From Afipia sp. (GTDB lineage Bacteria > Pseudomonadota > Alphaproteobacteria > Rhizobiales > Xanthobacteraceae): a stretch of 64,000 nt of DNA. The notes beneath the pieces are model-generated. The model searched no databases, was not told the DNA's origin, and saw only the letters and a list, made by a program, of their open reading frames with translations. Below, one piece after another: positions 9,906-18,554 of the stretch; position 1 is the stretch's first letter; the number at the start of each line of letters is the position of its first letter. A program made the position numbers and the translations under genes. The stretch covers positions 1 to 64,000 of the forward strand of contig JAFKEQ010000004.1 in assembly GCA_017308575.1 (NCBI GenBank), read 5' to 3'.

Positions 9906-10325
9906 TCAGGTTTTCGGCAGCGGAACGGCCGAAATGATGACAAAAGCCTGCGCCAGCGGCCAGTCATCGGTGATTGTGAGGTCGATCCGGGCCTCATGGC
10001 CGGGCGGCGTCAGGGCTTCCAGCCGCGCCAGCGCCCCCCCGGTCAGCTTCATGGTGGGACGCCCGCCCGGCATGTTGACCACGCCCATGTCGCGCCACCA
10101 GACCCCGCGCCGGATGCCGGTGCCGAGCGCCTTCGAGCAGGCCTCCTTGGCGGCGAATCGCTTGGCGTAGGTCGCCCAGACCAGTTTTGCGGTCGTGGCG
10201 CGGCGTTCGGCCTTGGCCCGCTCCGTCGCGGTGAAGATGCGATCGATAAAGCGGTCGCCGTGGCGGCCGATCACCTTTTCGATCCGGGCGATGTCGATGA
10301 TGTCCGAGCCGATGCCGATGATCAT
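9906..10325 (-). CDS. acpS: Holo-[acyl-carrier-protein] synthase
   Basis: AcpS transfers 4'-phosphopantetheine from CoA to a serine of acyl carrier protein. The 139-residue product carries the AcpS signature [14 protein letters not shown] at the N-terminus and [14 protein letters not shown] in the middle, with the Mg2+-binding Asp and Glu. It overlaps pdxJ by 4 bp (10322-10325), the common pdxJ-acpS arrangement, so the two are probably co-translated. Confidence 0.96.
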   Translation of the reverse strand: MIIGIGSDIIDIARIEKVIGRHGDRFIDRIFTATERAKAERRATTAKLVWATYAKRFAAKEACSKALGTGIRRGVWWRDMGVVNMPGGRPTMKLTGGALARLEALTPPGHEARIDLTITDDWPLAQAFVIISAVPLPKT

Positions 10326-11089
10326 AGATAGGCCCGCAGCGTCTTGCGGCCGCGCTCCATCGCCGCGCGCATATCCAGCACCGTTTGCGTCAGGCCCACG
10401 AACAACGCCTCGCCGATCATGAAATATCCGATGTTAAGCTCGACGATCTGCGGCAACGCTGCGATCTTCTCCGCGGTGACATAGTCAAGGCCATGGCCGG
10501 CATGAACTTCAAGACCGGCGGACTGCGCCAGCTTCGCGCCATTCACGATGCGTTGCCATTCCGCTTCAGCCTTCGCGGTATTGCCGTCAACGAAGGCGTC
10601 GCACCAGGCCCCGGTATGGATTTCGATCACCGGCGCGCGCAGCTTTGCCGCCATCTCGATCTGCGCCGGATCGGCCGCGATAAAAAGCGAGACACGTATC
10701 CCGGCGTCGTTCAATTTTGCGATGAACGGGGCCAGCGCGTTCTGCTGTCCGACGACGTCGAGCCCGCCCTCGGTCGTCAATTCCTCGCGGCGCTCCGGCA
10801 CAAGACAGACCGCATGAGGCTTGGTCGCAAGCGAGATGCGCAACATCTCGTCGGTGGCAGCCATCTCGAAATTGAGCGGCTTGGAGATTTCCGCCTTAAG
10901 ACGCTTCATGTCGTCGTCGCGGATATGACGGCGATCCTCGCGCAGATGCGCGGTAATGCCGTCGGCCCCCGCCTCAATCGCGAGCAATGCAGCTCGGACG
11001 GGATCAGGCGCGCCGCCCGCGCGCGCATTTCGCAGGGTCGCGACGTGATCGATATTGACCCCGAGACGCAGCGGCGGAAGGACTGACAT
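10322..11089 (-). CDS. pdxJ: Pyridoxine 5'-phosphate synthase
   Basis: PdxJ condenses 1-deoxyxylulose 5-phosphate with 3-amino-2-oxopropyl phosphate to make pyridoxine 5'-phosphate, the last ring-forming step of DXP-dependent vitamin B6 synthesis. The 255-residue TIM barrel shows [17 protein letters not shown] at the N-terminus, [33 protein letters not shown] and [12 protein letters not shown]. It lies between rsh and acpS in the same orientation. Confidence 0.97.
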   Translation of the reverse strand: MSVLPPLRLGVNIDHVATLRNARAGGAPDPVRAALLAIEAGADGITAHLREDRRHIRDDDMKRLKAEISKPLNFEMAATDEMLRISLATKPHAVCLVPERREELTTEGGLDVVGQQNALAPFIAKLNDAGIRVSLFIAADPAQIEMAAKLRAPVIEIHTGAWCDAFVDGNTAKAEAEWQRIVNGAKLAQSAGLEVHAGHGLDYVTAEKIAALPQIVELNIGYFMIGEALFVGLTQTVLDMRAAMERGRKTLRAYL

Positions 11090-11119
11090 GGACGCACAAG
11101 CCTGACGAAACGATGAAAA

Positions 11120-13399
11120 CTAGCCGTTGATGCGATCGACGCTGGCGACGACCGCCTTGGCGCGAAGCTGCGCGATGATACCGTTCAAATGCTTGAGGTC
11201 ATAGACCTCAAGATCGATGGTCAGGTCCGTGAAATCCGGTGATCGCCGGCTCATGTGAATATTGTCGATATTGCCGTCATGCTCGGCGATCACGCTTGCG
11301 ATCTGCGCGAGGCTGCCGGGCTCATTGACGTTCTGCACATGCAGCCGCGCCGGGAAGCGCCGCGGCGCGGCCTCGTCCGTGTCCCAGCGCACGTCCAGCC
11401 AGCGCTCGGGTTCTTCCTCAAAATCCTTCAGCGCAGGAGACTGGATCGGATAAATCGTGATCCCTTCGCCCGGCGTCACGATGCCGACAATGCGGTCACC
11501 CGGCACCGCGCCGCCGTTGGGCGCGAATTTCACCGGCAAATCGCTGTTGATGCCGCGGATCGGAATCGCAGTCGACACCTTGGCTTCGGCGGAAGGCTTT
11601 GCCTTTGGACCGGCGGCTTTCTTGCCGCCGAGCCGCGCCTCTTCCTTGTAGTCCGGATACATCGCGCGCGCGACGTCGGACGCTTTCATTTCGCCGCGTC
11701 CGACCGCCGCCATCACGTCGTCGATGGAGGCCCGCGCCAGCCGCGGCAACGCGCCCTTCAGCTTGTCGTCGGCGTAAGCGATCTTAGCGCGCATGAACAA
11801 GCGCTCGACAATGCGCCGCCCGAGCCCCGCATACTGATCGCGCACGGCCGTGCGCGTCGCACGGCGGATCGCTGCCCTCGCCTTGCCGGTCGCGGCCAGT
11901 GACTCCCAGGCGCTCGGCGGCGCCGACTGCGCCTGCGACGTGAGCACTTCGACCTCATCGCCGTTCTGCAATTCGGATGACAGCGGCGCGAACTTGCCGT
12001 TGATCTTGCAGCCGACGGCACTGTTGCCGACGTCGGTATGCACCGCATAGGCGAAGTCGATCACGTTGGCATGGCGCGGCAGCGCAATCAGTTTTCCCTT
12101 CGGCGTGAAGCAGAACACCTGATCGTGGAACAACTCCATCTTGGTATGTTCGAGGAACTCTTCCGGGTTCGCGCTCTCCGACAGCACTTCGACCGTATGC
12201 CGCAGCCACGCGAAAGCATTCGATTCCCTTTGCAGAAGCTCGGTCGGAGAACCAACGCCGTCCTTGTAGAAAGCATGCGCCGCGATGCCGTATTCGTTGA
12301 CCTGATCCATCTCCTCGGTTCGGATCTGCAATTCGACGCGCTGCTTGCCGGGACCGATCACCGTGGTGTGAATCGAACGGTAGTCGTTCTGCTTCGGCGT
12401 CGAGATGTAATCCTTGAATCGCCCCGGCACGACCGGCCAGGTCGTATGGACGATGCCGACCGTGCGATAGACCTCGGCGATGCTGTTGACGATGATGCGG
12501 AAACCGAAGATGTCGGACAACTGCTCGAAGCCGACGGACTTGCGCTCCATCTTCATCCAGATCGAGAACGGCTGCTTGCGGCGGCCCTTCACATGTGCGT
12601 TGACGCCGTTTTTGGCAAGCTTTGCCGTCAGTTGCGCTTCGATTTCGCCGATCACATTGCGATCGCGTTCCTCCAGCGCGTCCAGACGCTGAACGACCAC
12701 AGCGTGGGCATCGGGATCGATGATCCTGAACGAGAGATCTTCCAGTTCCTCGCGCATCTCCTGCATACCCATGCGGCCGGCGAGCGGCGCATAGATATCG
12801 AGTGTTTCTTCAGCAATGCGGCGGCGGGATGCCGGCGGCATGAATTCCATCGTGCGCATGTTGTGCAGGCGGTCGGCGAGCTTGACCAGCAGGACGCGCA
12901 CGTCGTCGGCAATGGCCAGCAGCAGCTTGCGCAGATTTTCGGCCTGCTTGGCTTCGCGGGATACCAGTTCGAGCCGCTTGAGCTTGGTCAGCCCATCCAC
13001 CAGCGCGCCGATCTCCTGGCCGAAGAGCTGATCGATTTCGGTGCGGGTGGATTCGGTGTCCTCAATCGTATCGTGAAGCAGCGCCGCAACGATGGTCGCG
13101 TCATCCAGCTTCAGATCGGTGAGAATCGCAGCCACTTCCAGCGGATGCGAGAAATACGGATCGCCCGAGGCCCGCTTCTGCTCGCCGTGGGCCATCATGG
13201 CGTAGACATAGGCCCGGTTGAGAAGATCTTCGTCCGTATTCGGGTTGTAAGCGCGAACCCTTTCAACCAGATCGTACTGGCGCATCATCTTGGCGCGGGG
13301 CTGCTTCCGGGCCGGCACCTCCACAGGCGCGGACGGAACCACCGCGACCGTTTCGGTCGCCGCCTGCATTTGGGGCTGATTTTGGCGCCAGTTGACCAT
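11120..13399 (-). CDS. rsh: Bifunctional (p)ppGpp synthetase/hydrolase (Rsh)
   Basis: Rsh makes and degrades (p)ppGpp, controlling growth in starvation and, in this group, host interaction or morphology. From the ATG at 13399 the product is 759 residues. It has an N-terminal HD hydrolase with HPLEVAAIL and LLHDTIEDT, a synthetase domain with RFKDYISTPKQNDYRSIHT and ELQIRTEEMDQVNEYGIAAH, a TGS domain near VFCFTPKGKLIALP, and a C-terminal ACT domain. Both catalytic sites look intact. The frame stays open to 13558 but would cross the rpoZ terminator; an ATG at 13288 is an alternative start. It follows rpoZ and is the only long Rsh in the window. Confidence 0.95.
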   Translation of the reverse strand: MVNWRQNQPQMQAATETVAVVPSAPVEVPARKQPRAKMMRQYDLVERVRAYNPNTDEDLLNRAYVYAMMAHGEQKRASGDPYFSHPLEVAAILTDLKLDDATIVAALLHDTIEDTESTRTEIDQLFGQEIGALVDGLTKLKRLELVSREAKQAENLRKLLLAIADDVRVLLVKLADRLHNMRTMEFMPPASRRRIAEETLDIYAPLAGRMGMQEMREELEDLSFRIIDPDAHAVVVQRLDALEERDRNVIGEIEAQLTAKLAKNGVNAHVKGRRKQPFSIWMKMERKSVGFEQLSDIFGFRIIVNSIAEVYRTVGIVHTTWPVVPGRFKDYISTPKQNDYRSIHTTVIGPGKQRVELQIRTEEMDQVNEYGIAAHAFYKDGVGSPTELLQRESNAFAWLRHTVEVLSESANPEEFLEHTKMELFHDQVFCFTPKGKLIALPRHANVIDFAYAVHTDVGNSAVGCKINGKFAPLSSELQNGDEVEVLTSQAQSAPPSAWESLAATGKARAAIRRATRTAVRDQYAGLGRRIVERLFMRAKIAYADDKLKGALPRLARASIDDVMAAVGRGEMKASDVARAMYPDYKEEARLGGKKAAGPKAKPSAEAKVSTAIPIRGINSDLPVKFAPNGGAVPGDRIVGIVTPGEGITIYPIQSPALKDFEEEPERWLDVRWDTDEAAPRRFPARLHVQNVNEPGSLAQIASVIAEHDGNIDNIHMSRRSPDFTDLTIDLEVYDLKHLNGIIAQLRAKAVVASVDRING

Positions 13400-13502
13400 C
13401 GTTCGCTGCCTTATTGGCGATTCCGAGCGAAGAACCGCCCTTCCACAATATCGCCGGTTATCTGCTCCTCGCAAGGAAGACCCTAAAAATGTCAATAAAT
13501 GC

Positions 13503-13533
13503 AAAGGCCCGGACGAATTTCGTCCGGGCCTTT
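13503..13533 (-). terminator. Terminator of rpoZ
   Basis: AAAGGCCCGGACG (13503-13515) pairs perfectly with CGTCCGGGCCTTT (13521-13533) around a 5-nt loop. On the minus strand the stem is followed by a partly T-rich stretch. It lies 40 bp beyond the rpoZ stop and before the chosen rsh start, so it may separate or attenuate rsh from rpoZ. Confidence 0.75.
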
Positions 13534-13573
13534 GAGAAAGTGCGATGAAAAGGCCCAAACAGGCCTGCGGACG

Positions 13574-13966
13574 TTATTCGTCCTCTTCGGGCTGCTCTTC
13601 CGGCGGCGCGAGGCCTTCCAAGCCCTTGAGCAGTTCTTCCTCGGTCATACGCTCGACAGACACCTCGGTGTCGTCCGCATCCACCGATGCGCCAGCGGAA
13701 CCGATCAAAGGAACCGTATCGGGCTCGGGCTCGTCCACTTCGACGAACTTCTGCAGCGAATGGACCAGTTCTTCCTTCAGATCCTCGGGAGAAATGGTGG
13801 TTTCGGCGATTTCCCGCAGCGAGACGACCGGATTCTTGTCGTTATCGCGATCAATCGTCAGCGGCGATCCGGACGAAATCATGCGGGCGCGGTGGGCGGC
13901 CAGCAGAACGAGGTCGAACCGGTTGTCGACCTTGTCAATACAATCCTCAACAGTGACGCGCGCCAT
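13574..13966 (-). CDS. rpoZ: RNA polymerase omega subunit
   Basis: Omega assists assembly of RNA polymerase and forms part of the ppGpp-binding site, which fits its place beside rsh. The 130-residue product has the N-terminal omega signature [27 protein letters not shown] (seen as [20 protein letters not shown]), then [22 protein letters not shown]. The acidic tail, ending in EEQPEEDE, is longer than in E. coli but usual in alphaproteobacteria. Confidence 0.95.
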   Translation of the reverse strand: MARVTVEDCIDKVDNRFDLVLLAAHRARMISSGSPLTIDRDNDKNPVVSLREIAETTISPEDLKEELVHSLQKFVEVDEPEPDTVPLIGSAGASVDADDTEVSVERMTEEELLKGLEGLAPPEEQPEEDE

Positions 13967-14308
13967 CGGCAGCCGCTCCGGGTCTGAATCTGAAAAAATG
14001 TCGCTATGCGCGCTAGGTATAGCGCGCTGGGCCTTTTCGCAAGCAAGAATTTCGCCCTAAAGGGTGAATCGCTTCCCTCAGGGTTGCCCGTGGAGCATAG
14101 CTGAGGGGCAATTCGCGTCATGGACAAGAAATCGCTTCATTGCTTGATCAGAAATGAAAGCCCACGCACCTGCCCGCCATAGTTCGTGCTTTCAATCCTG
14201 AAATTTTTATCTTCTCTCAACCCTCTGGCGGCAATTTGAATCGACGGAAATGCGCGGTGATGGATACGCGCCAAAAATTTACACAACAACGATGCGAGTA
14301 AAAAACTG
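13967..14308. other. Divergent intergenic region between rpoZ and the NYN gene
   Basis: No gene is apparent. The region should hold promoters for both flanking genes. A perfect dyad GCGCGCTA-GGTA-TAGCGCGC (14008-14027) overlaps a weak candidate rpoZ promoter on the minus strand, with TTGCGA at 14042-14037 and TATACC at 14021-14016 (15-bp spacer). Two further short dyads occur: TTCGCCCT/AGGGTGAA at 14051-14068, and CCCTCAG (14075-14081) with CTGAGGG (14101-14107). The sequence from 14150 to 14300 is AT-richer. Confidence 0.4.
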
Positions 14309-14950
14309 ATGCCTTCTGCCACGAACAAGATCGCGCTGTTTATTGACGGTGCCAACCTCTACGCAACAGCAAAGACTCTTGGTTTCGATATCGACTACAA
14401 GCGCCTGCTTCTTGAATTCCAGAGTCGTGGCACTCTGGTGCGCGCTTTCTACTACACTGCGATTATCGAGGATCAGGAGTATTCGTCGATCCGACCGCTG
14501 ATCGATTGGCTGGACTACAACGGCTACACCGTCGTGACCAAGGCGACGAAGGAATTCATCGACGCGTCCGGACGCCGCAAGGTGAAGGGCAACATGGATA
14601 TCGAACTCGCGGTCGATGCCATGGAATTGGCAGAGCATATCGACCAGATGGTGCTGTTCTCCGGCGACGGCGACTTCCGCTCGCTGGTCGAAGCGGTGCA
14701 GCGGCGGGGCGTTCGCGTGACGGTCGTATCCACGATCTCGAGCCAGCCGCCGATGATCGCCGACGAATTGCGCCGTCAGGCGGATGTCTTTACTGATCTG
14801 GTCCAGCTACAATCCAAGCTTGGCCGCGATCCGAGCGAGCGCCCTGCCGCTCGGGAGCCGCGCGAACCTCGTCAGCATACGCCGCAATTCCTGCAGCGCA
14901 GCACGAGCCCAATTGCACCGCGAGGCGATGCCGACGATTTTGAAGACTGA
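14309..14950 (+). CDS. NYN domain protein (LabA/DUF88 family), putative RNase
   Basis: NYN domains are PIN-like nuclease folds that usually cut RNA in a metal-dependent way. The 213-residue protein carries the family acidic residues: FIDGANLYA near residue 11, GNMDIELAVDAMELA near residue 97, and FSGDGDFRSLVEAVQRRG near residue 115, followed by RVTVVST. A basic, disordered tail (about residues 170-213) is rich in Arg and Pro. The ATG at 14309 has no strong ribosome site in view. The next plus-strand gene is a uracil-DNA glycosylase, beyond a hairpin cassette. The target is unknown. Confidence 0.88.
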   Translation: MPSATNKIALFIDGANLYATAKTLGFDIDYKRLLLEFQSRGTLVRAFYYTAIIEDQEYSSIRPLIDWLDYNGYTVVTKATKEFIDASGRRKVKGNMDIELAVDAMELAEHIDQMVLFSGDGDFRSLVEAVQRRGVRVTVVSTISSQPPMIADELRRQADVFTDLVQLQSKLGRDPSERPAAREPREPRQHTPQFLQRSTSPIAPRGDADDFED

Positions 14951-14964
14951 GGACAAGACCAGTG

Positions 14965-15150
14965 GCCCCGGTTCTGACATTCGCCTGTCTCCCGACGCGT
15001 CATTGATGCGAATGTCAGAACCGAAGGGGCACTGGCAAATTATTGATGTCGTGAAGCTTTGGATTTGACGTTCGCATGAAGCAATCGCGGCAAGCTGGGG
15101 GCGAACGTCAAATCCGCTTCACGCACGCAAGCCGGCGCGAAAGCGCCGGC
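14965..15150. repeat. Tandem hairpin cassette covering the udg start
   Basis: Three consecutive inverted repeats are present. Unit 1 (14965-15030): GCCCC+GGTTCTGACATTCGC pairs with GCGAATGTCAGAACC plus GGGGC, with a GAA bulge. Unit 2 (15051-15122): GTGAAGC and GGATTTGACGTTCGC pair with GCGAACGTCAAATCC and GCTTCAC, with a TTT bulge. Unit 3 (15131-15150): GCCGGCGC-GAAA-GCGCCGGC. The 15-bp arms of units 1 and 2 agree at 12 of 15 positions, so they look like members of one family. Unit 2 encloses the ATG at 15076. Confidence 0.8.
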
Positions 15151-15801
15151 CCCTCTGCTCCATTTTCAGGACAGGCCAACGAACCCGGCCCGGACTGCCC
15201 TCTCTGCCCCCGCCTGAAAGACTTTCGCGACGCCAATCGCGCCCAGCATCCGCACTGGTTCAATGCGCCCGTTCCGTCTTTCGGTCCCGTCGATGCACAA
15301 CTCCTGATCGTCGGCCTCGCGCCCGGCCTTCAGGGCGCCAATCGCACCGGACGGCCTTTCACTGGCGATTTCGCGGGCGACCTTCTTTACGGCACGCTGA
15401 CGGATCTTGGTTTTGCCGAGGGCGTCTTCGAAGCGCGGCCGGACGACAGTCTGCGTCTTATCGATTGCCGCATCACCAACGCGGTGCGCTGCGTGCCGCC
15501 GCAGAACAAGCCATTGCCTGTCGAAATCAAGACCTGCCGTACCTTCATGCAGGCCGCGGTGGAGGAAATGCCGCGCCTGCGCGCCATCGTCATGCTCGGC
15601 CGCGTATCGCATGATACGACGCTGAAAATGCTCGGCCTGCGTGCTGCGGATGCGCCCTTCAAGCACGGCGCGGAGCATCAGGCCGGCGCGATCCGGCTGT
15701 TCGATAGCTATCACTGCTCGCGCTACAATACGAACACCGGCGTGCTGACGCCGCAGATGTTCAGAGCCGTGTTCGCCCGCGTGCGGGACTATCTCGGTTA
15801 A
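15076..15801 (+). CDS. Type 5 uracil-DNA glycosylase (UdgB-like, Fe-S)
   Basis: This enzyme removes uracil and related deaminated bases from DNA. Four cysteines fit the Fe-S cluster of this family (Cys41 and Cys44 in CPLCPRL, Cys139 in RCVPP, Cys154 in TCRTF). The active-site motif GLAPGLQGANRTGRPFTGD is at residues 80-98, and DSYHCSRYNTNTG near residue 210 is the C-terminal His motif. The lack of an Asp/Glu catalytic residue after GLAPG is typical of type 5. The first 40 residues read from hairpin DNA and look non-conserved, yet I see no later ATG, GTG or TTG in frame before Cys41, so the start is unusual. It shares TTAA with the opposing peroxiredoxin stop. Confidence 0.88.
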   Translation: MKQSRQAGGERQIRFTHASRRESAGPSAPFSGQANEPGPDCPLCPRLKDFRDANRAQHPHWFNAPVPSFGPVDAQLLIVGLAPGLQGANRTGRPFTGDFAGDLLYGTLTDLGFAEGVFEARPDDSLRLIDCRITNAVRCVPPQNKPLPVEIKTCRTFMQAAVEEMPRLRAIVMLGRVSHDTTLKMLGLRAADAPFKHGAEHQAGAIRLFDSYHCSRYNTNTGVLTPQMFRAVFARVRDYLG

Positions 15802-16373
15802 CGCGGATTCGCCTGCAACCACGCCAGCACATCGCCCGCATTCCGGTCCGGCGGAAACACCGGATAGAACACATGCGTGATGGTGGCATCGTCGATGATC
15901 AGCGCCATGCGCTTGATCAGCGTTAGATCCAGTACGCCCATGGTCGGCAGGTTCAGCGCGCGCGTCAGGGCAAGATCAGCGTCGGACAGCACCTGAAAAG
16001 GCACATGCAACCGCTCCACCATCTCGCGCTGATACGCCGTGTCCTGCGTCGAGATTCCGAACACATGCTGCGCGCCGGCGGCTTTCAGATCCTTGAACAG
16101 ATCGCGGAATGCGCAGGTCTGCGGCGTGCAGCCTCGCGCGCCCGGGATCATGTCCCAGTCATCCACGAGGCTGATCTTGCCGGGCTCGCCGGTGCGCGGA
16201 TAGGCGAACAGCACCACCCGGCCGGGCAGCGAAGCGAGCGTGACTGACGCGCCGTCGGTGGCCGGCAACGCGACGTCGGGAATCTTCATGCCGACAAGGT
16301 GACTCGCCGCGCCGTCATCGACCGGTGCCGGAATCTGGCTCCAGTCCACTCCCATCAAATTCGGCTGATTCAT
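15798..16373 (-). CDS. Peroxiredoxin (PrxQ/BCP-like)
   Basis: This thiol peroxidase of the thioredoxin fold probably reduces hydroperoxides. The 191-residue product has a PrxQ-type Cys-X4-Cys motif in GARGCTPQTCAFRDLFKDL, preceded by FAYPRTGEPG and followed by VFGISTQDTAYQREM, then LPTMGVLDLTLIKRMALII. The core is offset by about 55 residues compared with E. coli Bcp. The frame opens at 16406; the ATG at 16373 (MNQPNLMGVDW) is chosen on length, and a further ATG six codons in is possible. It lies downstream of smpB on the same strand. Confidence 0.85.
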   Translation of the reverse strand: MNQPNLMGVDWSQIPAPVDDGAASHLVGMKIPDVALPATDGASVTLASLPGRVVLFAYPRTGEPGKISLVDDWDMIPGARGCTPQTCAFRDLFKDLKAAGAQHVFGISTQDTAYQREMVERLHVPFQVLSDADLALTRALNLPTMGVLDLTLIKRMALIIDDATITHVFYPVFPPDRNAGDVLAWLQANPR

Positions 16374-16425
16374 CGGGTCTTCTCCCGCCGTCCCAGAAAT
16401 GGTCACATCCGCCTGCCGAGCCGGG

Positions 16426-16899
16426 TCAGCCCCGCGCCCGCATCAGGCGGCCCTTCTCGCGCTGCCAGTCGCGCTTCTTCTCGGTTTCGCGCTTGTCATG
16501 CAGCTTCTTGCCCTTGGCGAGCCCGATCTGCAGTTTAATGCGGCCCTGCTCGTTGAAATACATCTTGAGCGGAATCAGCGTCATGCCCTCACGCTCGATC
16601 GCGCCGGACAGCTTGTTGATTTCCTTCTTGTGCAACAGCAGCTTCCGCGACCGTTTCGGCTCATGATTGAAGCGGTTGGCCTGCAAATATTCGGGAATGT
16701 TCGCGTTGACCAGCCAGATCTCGCCATTCTTGGCGTCGGCGTAAGACTCGCCGATCGTGCTCTTGCCGCCGCGCACCGATTTGACCTCGGTGCCCGTCAG
16801 CACGATGCCCGCCTCGAAGGTATCCTCGATCGCATAATGGAAGCGCGCCTTGCGGTTCTCCGCAACGACCTTGATCGGGCGCTCTTTCTTCTCTGCCAT
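16426..16899 (-). CDS. smpB: SsrA (tmRNA)-binding protein SmpB
   Basis: SmpB binds tmRNA and brings it to stalled ribosomes for trans-translation. The 157-residue beta-barrel protein shows [61 protein letters not shown] and a basic C-terminal tail ([20 protein letters not shown]) that enters the decoding centre. It lies downstream of dapA and mscL on the minus strand. I did not find ssrA in this window. Confidence 0.97.
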   Translation of the reverse strand: MAEKKERPIKVVAENRKARFHYAIEDTFEAGIVLTGTEVKSVRGGKSTIGESYADAKNGEIWLVNANIPEYLQANRFNHEPKRSRKLLLHKKEINKLSGAIEREGMTLIPLKMYFNEQGRIKLQIGLAKGKKLHDKRETEKKRDWQREKGRLMRARG

Positions 16900-16980
16900 A
16901 GTCCTTGCTGCCTTGACGCAATCCGTCCCGGATATGGAGTTTCAGCCGCGTGAAAGCAATGCGCCCGTCCGTAGGCGCTG

Positions 16981-17003
16981 CTGCCGGTGCATGGCACCGG
17001 CAG
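16981..17003 (-). terminator. Strong hairpin after mscL
   Basis: CTGCCGGTGC (16981-16990) pairs perfectly with GCACCGGCAG (16994-17003) across a 3-nt loop, 28 bp beyond the mscL stop. There is no T-run, so it is either a weak terminator or an mRNA 3'-end stabiliser. Confidence 0.4.
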
Positions 17004-17030
17004 GCCTGTCAGGAGCTTATCGGCCAGACC

Positions 17031-17444
17031 TTACTTGGTCTTCAGGGCGTCGCGGATTTCGGTCAGGAGTTCCTGATCCTTGGTCAGCGCCGCCGGTGCC
17101 GGAGCGGCTTCTTCCTTCGCCTTCAACCGGTTCATGACCCGGATCACGAGGAACAGCACGAACGCGACGATGAGGAAGTTCAGCGTCAGCGTCAGGAAGC
17201 TGCCATAGGCCAGTACTGCACCCTGCTTCTTGGCGTCAACGAGGTTGGTTGCCGTGACCGACTTGGCGAGCGGCAAGAAATAGTTCGAGAAGTCGAGGCC
17301 ACCGGTGACCGCGCCGATGACCGGCATGATGATGTCGGCCACCATCGAATTGACGATCGCCCCGAAAGCCGCGCCGATGATCACACCGACCGCGAGATCG
17401 ACGACATTGCCTTTCAGTGCGAATTTCTTGAACTCCTCGAGCAT
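17031..17444 (-). CDS. mscL: Large-conductance mechanosensitive channel
   Basis: MscL opens under membrane tension and protects against osmotic downshock. The 137-residue protein begins [20 protein letters not shown], has the TM1 pore motif [20 protein letters not shown], a periplasmic loop with [14 protein letters not shown]2 ([22 protein letters not shown]) and a C-terminal helix ending [12 protein letters not shown]. The start at 17444 has GGAGAGAT immediately upstream. It lies between dapA and smpB on the same strand. Confidence 0.97.
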   Translation of the reverse strand: MLEEFKKFALKGNVVDLAVGVIIGAAFGAIVNSMVADIIMPVIGAVTGGLDFSNYFLPLAKSVTATNLVDAKKQGAVLAYGSFLTLTLNFLIVAFVLFLVIRVMNRLKAKEEAAPAPAALTKDQELLTEIRDALKTK

Positions 17445-17470
17445 CGTATCTCTCCAGCCTCTGTGATGGA

Positions 17471-18361
17471 TTAGTTCAGCACACCTGCGTGCACCATGGC
17501 GTCGCGGATGATCTTGCCAGTCGCGGCGGTCACCGGAACGAGCGGAAGGCGGACTTCGTCTTCGCCACGGCCCAGCAGCTTGAGGCCATGCTTGGCGCCG
17601 GCGAGGCCCGGTTCCTTGAAGATCGCATCGTGCAGCGGAGTCAGCCGATCCTGAATCTTGAGCGCGCCGGCATAGTCGCCCTTGAACACGGCGGACATCA
17701 AGTCCGCGCACTGCTTCGGCGCGACGTTGGCGACCACGGAAATGCAGCCGTGTCCGCCCGCCGCCATATAAGCGAGCGCCGTCATGTCCTCGCCGGACAT
17801 CTGGATGAAATCCGGCCCCATGGCATGACGCTGCTGCGAGACGCGCGCGAGGTTCGCGGTGGCGTCCTTCACGCCCGCAATGTTCTTCAGCTCGAACAGC
17901 CGCGTCATGGTCTCGACCGACAGGTCGACCACCGAACGCGGCGGGATGTTATAAATGATGATCGGAATGCCGATCGCATCGTTCACCGCCTTGAAGTGGT
18001 GATACATCCCTTCCTGCGTCGGCTTGTTGTAGTAAGGTGTCACCACCAGCACCGCGTCGGCGCCCGCCTTCTCGGCATGCTTCGCCAGCGCGACGGCTTC
18101 GCGCGTCGAGTTCGAGCCCGCGCCCGCAATCACCGGAACACGGCCCTTCGACTCCTGAACCACCCACTCCGTCACCTTGTTGTGCTCGTCATGGGTGAGC
18201 GTCGGGCTCTCGCCGGTGGTGCCGACTGGAACAAGGCCGTGCGAGCCCTGCTCGATCTGCCAGTTCACCAGTTCGCGCAGACCATCCTCGTCGAGCGCTC
18301 CGTTTTTGAACGGCGTCACCAAGGCGGTATAGGACCCTCCGAACTTCGTCTTGGCTGCCAT
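17471..18361 (-). CDS. dapA: 4-hydroxy-tetrahydrodipicolinate synthase
   Basis: DapA condenses pyruvate with aspartate semialdehyde, the first committed step to lysine and diaminopimelate. The 296-residue TIM barrel starts [18 protein letters not shown], with [33 protein letters not shown] motif ([18 protein letters not shown]), the catalytic Tyr in [15 protein letters not shown], and the Schiff-base Lys in [11 protein letters not shown]. The frame extends to 18469 but the ATG at 18361 matches family length. Confidence 0.97.
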   Translation of the reverse strand: MAAKTKFGGSYTALVTPFKNGALDEDGLRELVNWQIEQGSHGLVPVGTTGESPTLTHDEHNKVTEWVVQESKGRVPVIAGAGSNSTREAVALAKHAEKAGADAVLVVTPYYNKPTQEGMYHHFKAVNDAIGIPIIIYNIPPRSVVDLSVETMTRLFELKNIAGVKDATANLARVSQQRHAMGPDFIQMSGEDMTALAYMAAGGHGCISVVANVAPKQCADLMSAVFKGDYAGALKIQDRLTPLHDAIFKEPGLAGAKHGLKLLGRGEDEVRLPLVPVTAATGKIIRDAMVHAGVLN

Positions 18362-18554
18362 AGTCAGTCTCCGCACGCGCATCGCGACGCTATTGATCTT
18401 ATGAGGATTGATAACGAGTCCCAGGATGCGATGAAAGTCCCGGCCCGGCGGAACTGACAGGGGCGTCAAAGGGGTCCGTATCAGCCGCTATTTTGCCGCG
18501 GTGTTGCGGCAATGTGCCCACTCTAACACATTTGGTGTTTTGTCCACATATTCA

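Noticed and set aside
12038..13486. Long plus-strand frame opposite rsh
   Set aside because: It is an antisense shadow of an intact gene and has no recognisable domain.
13400..13558. N-terminal extension of rsh
   Set aside because: It would translate the rpoZ terminator hairpin; the conserved protein starts later.
16900..17030. tmRNA gene next to smpB
   Set aside because: The gap is too short and lacks the alanine-tRNA-like ends and tag sequence.
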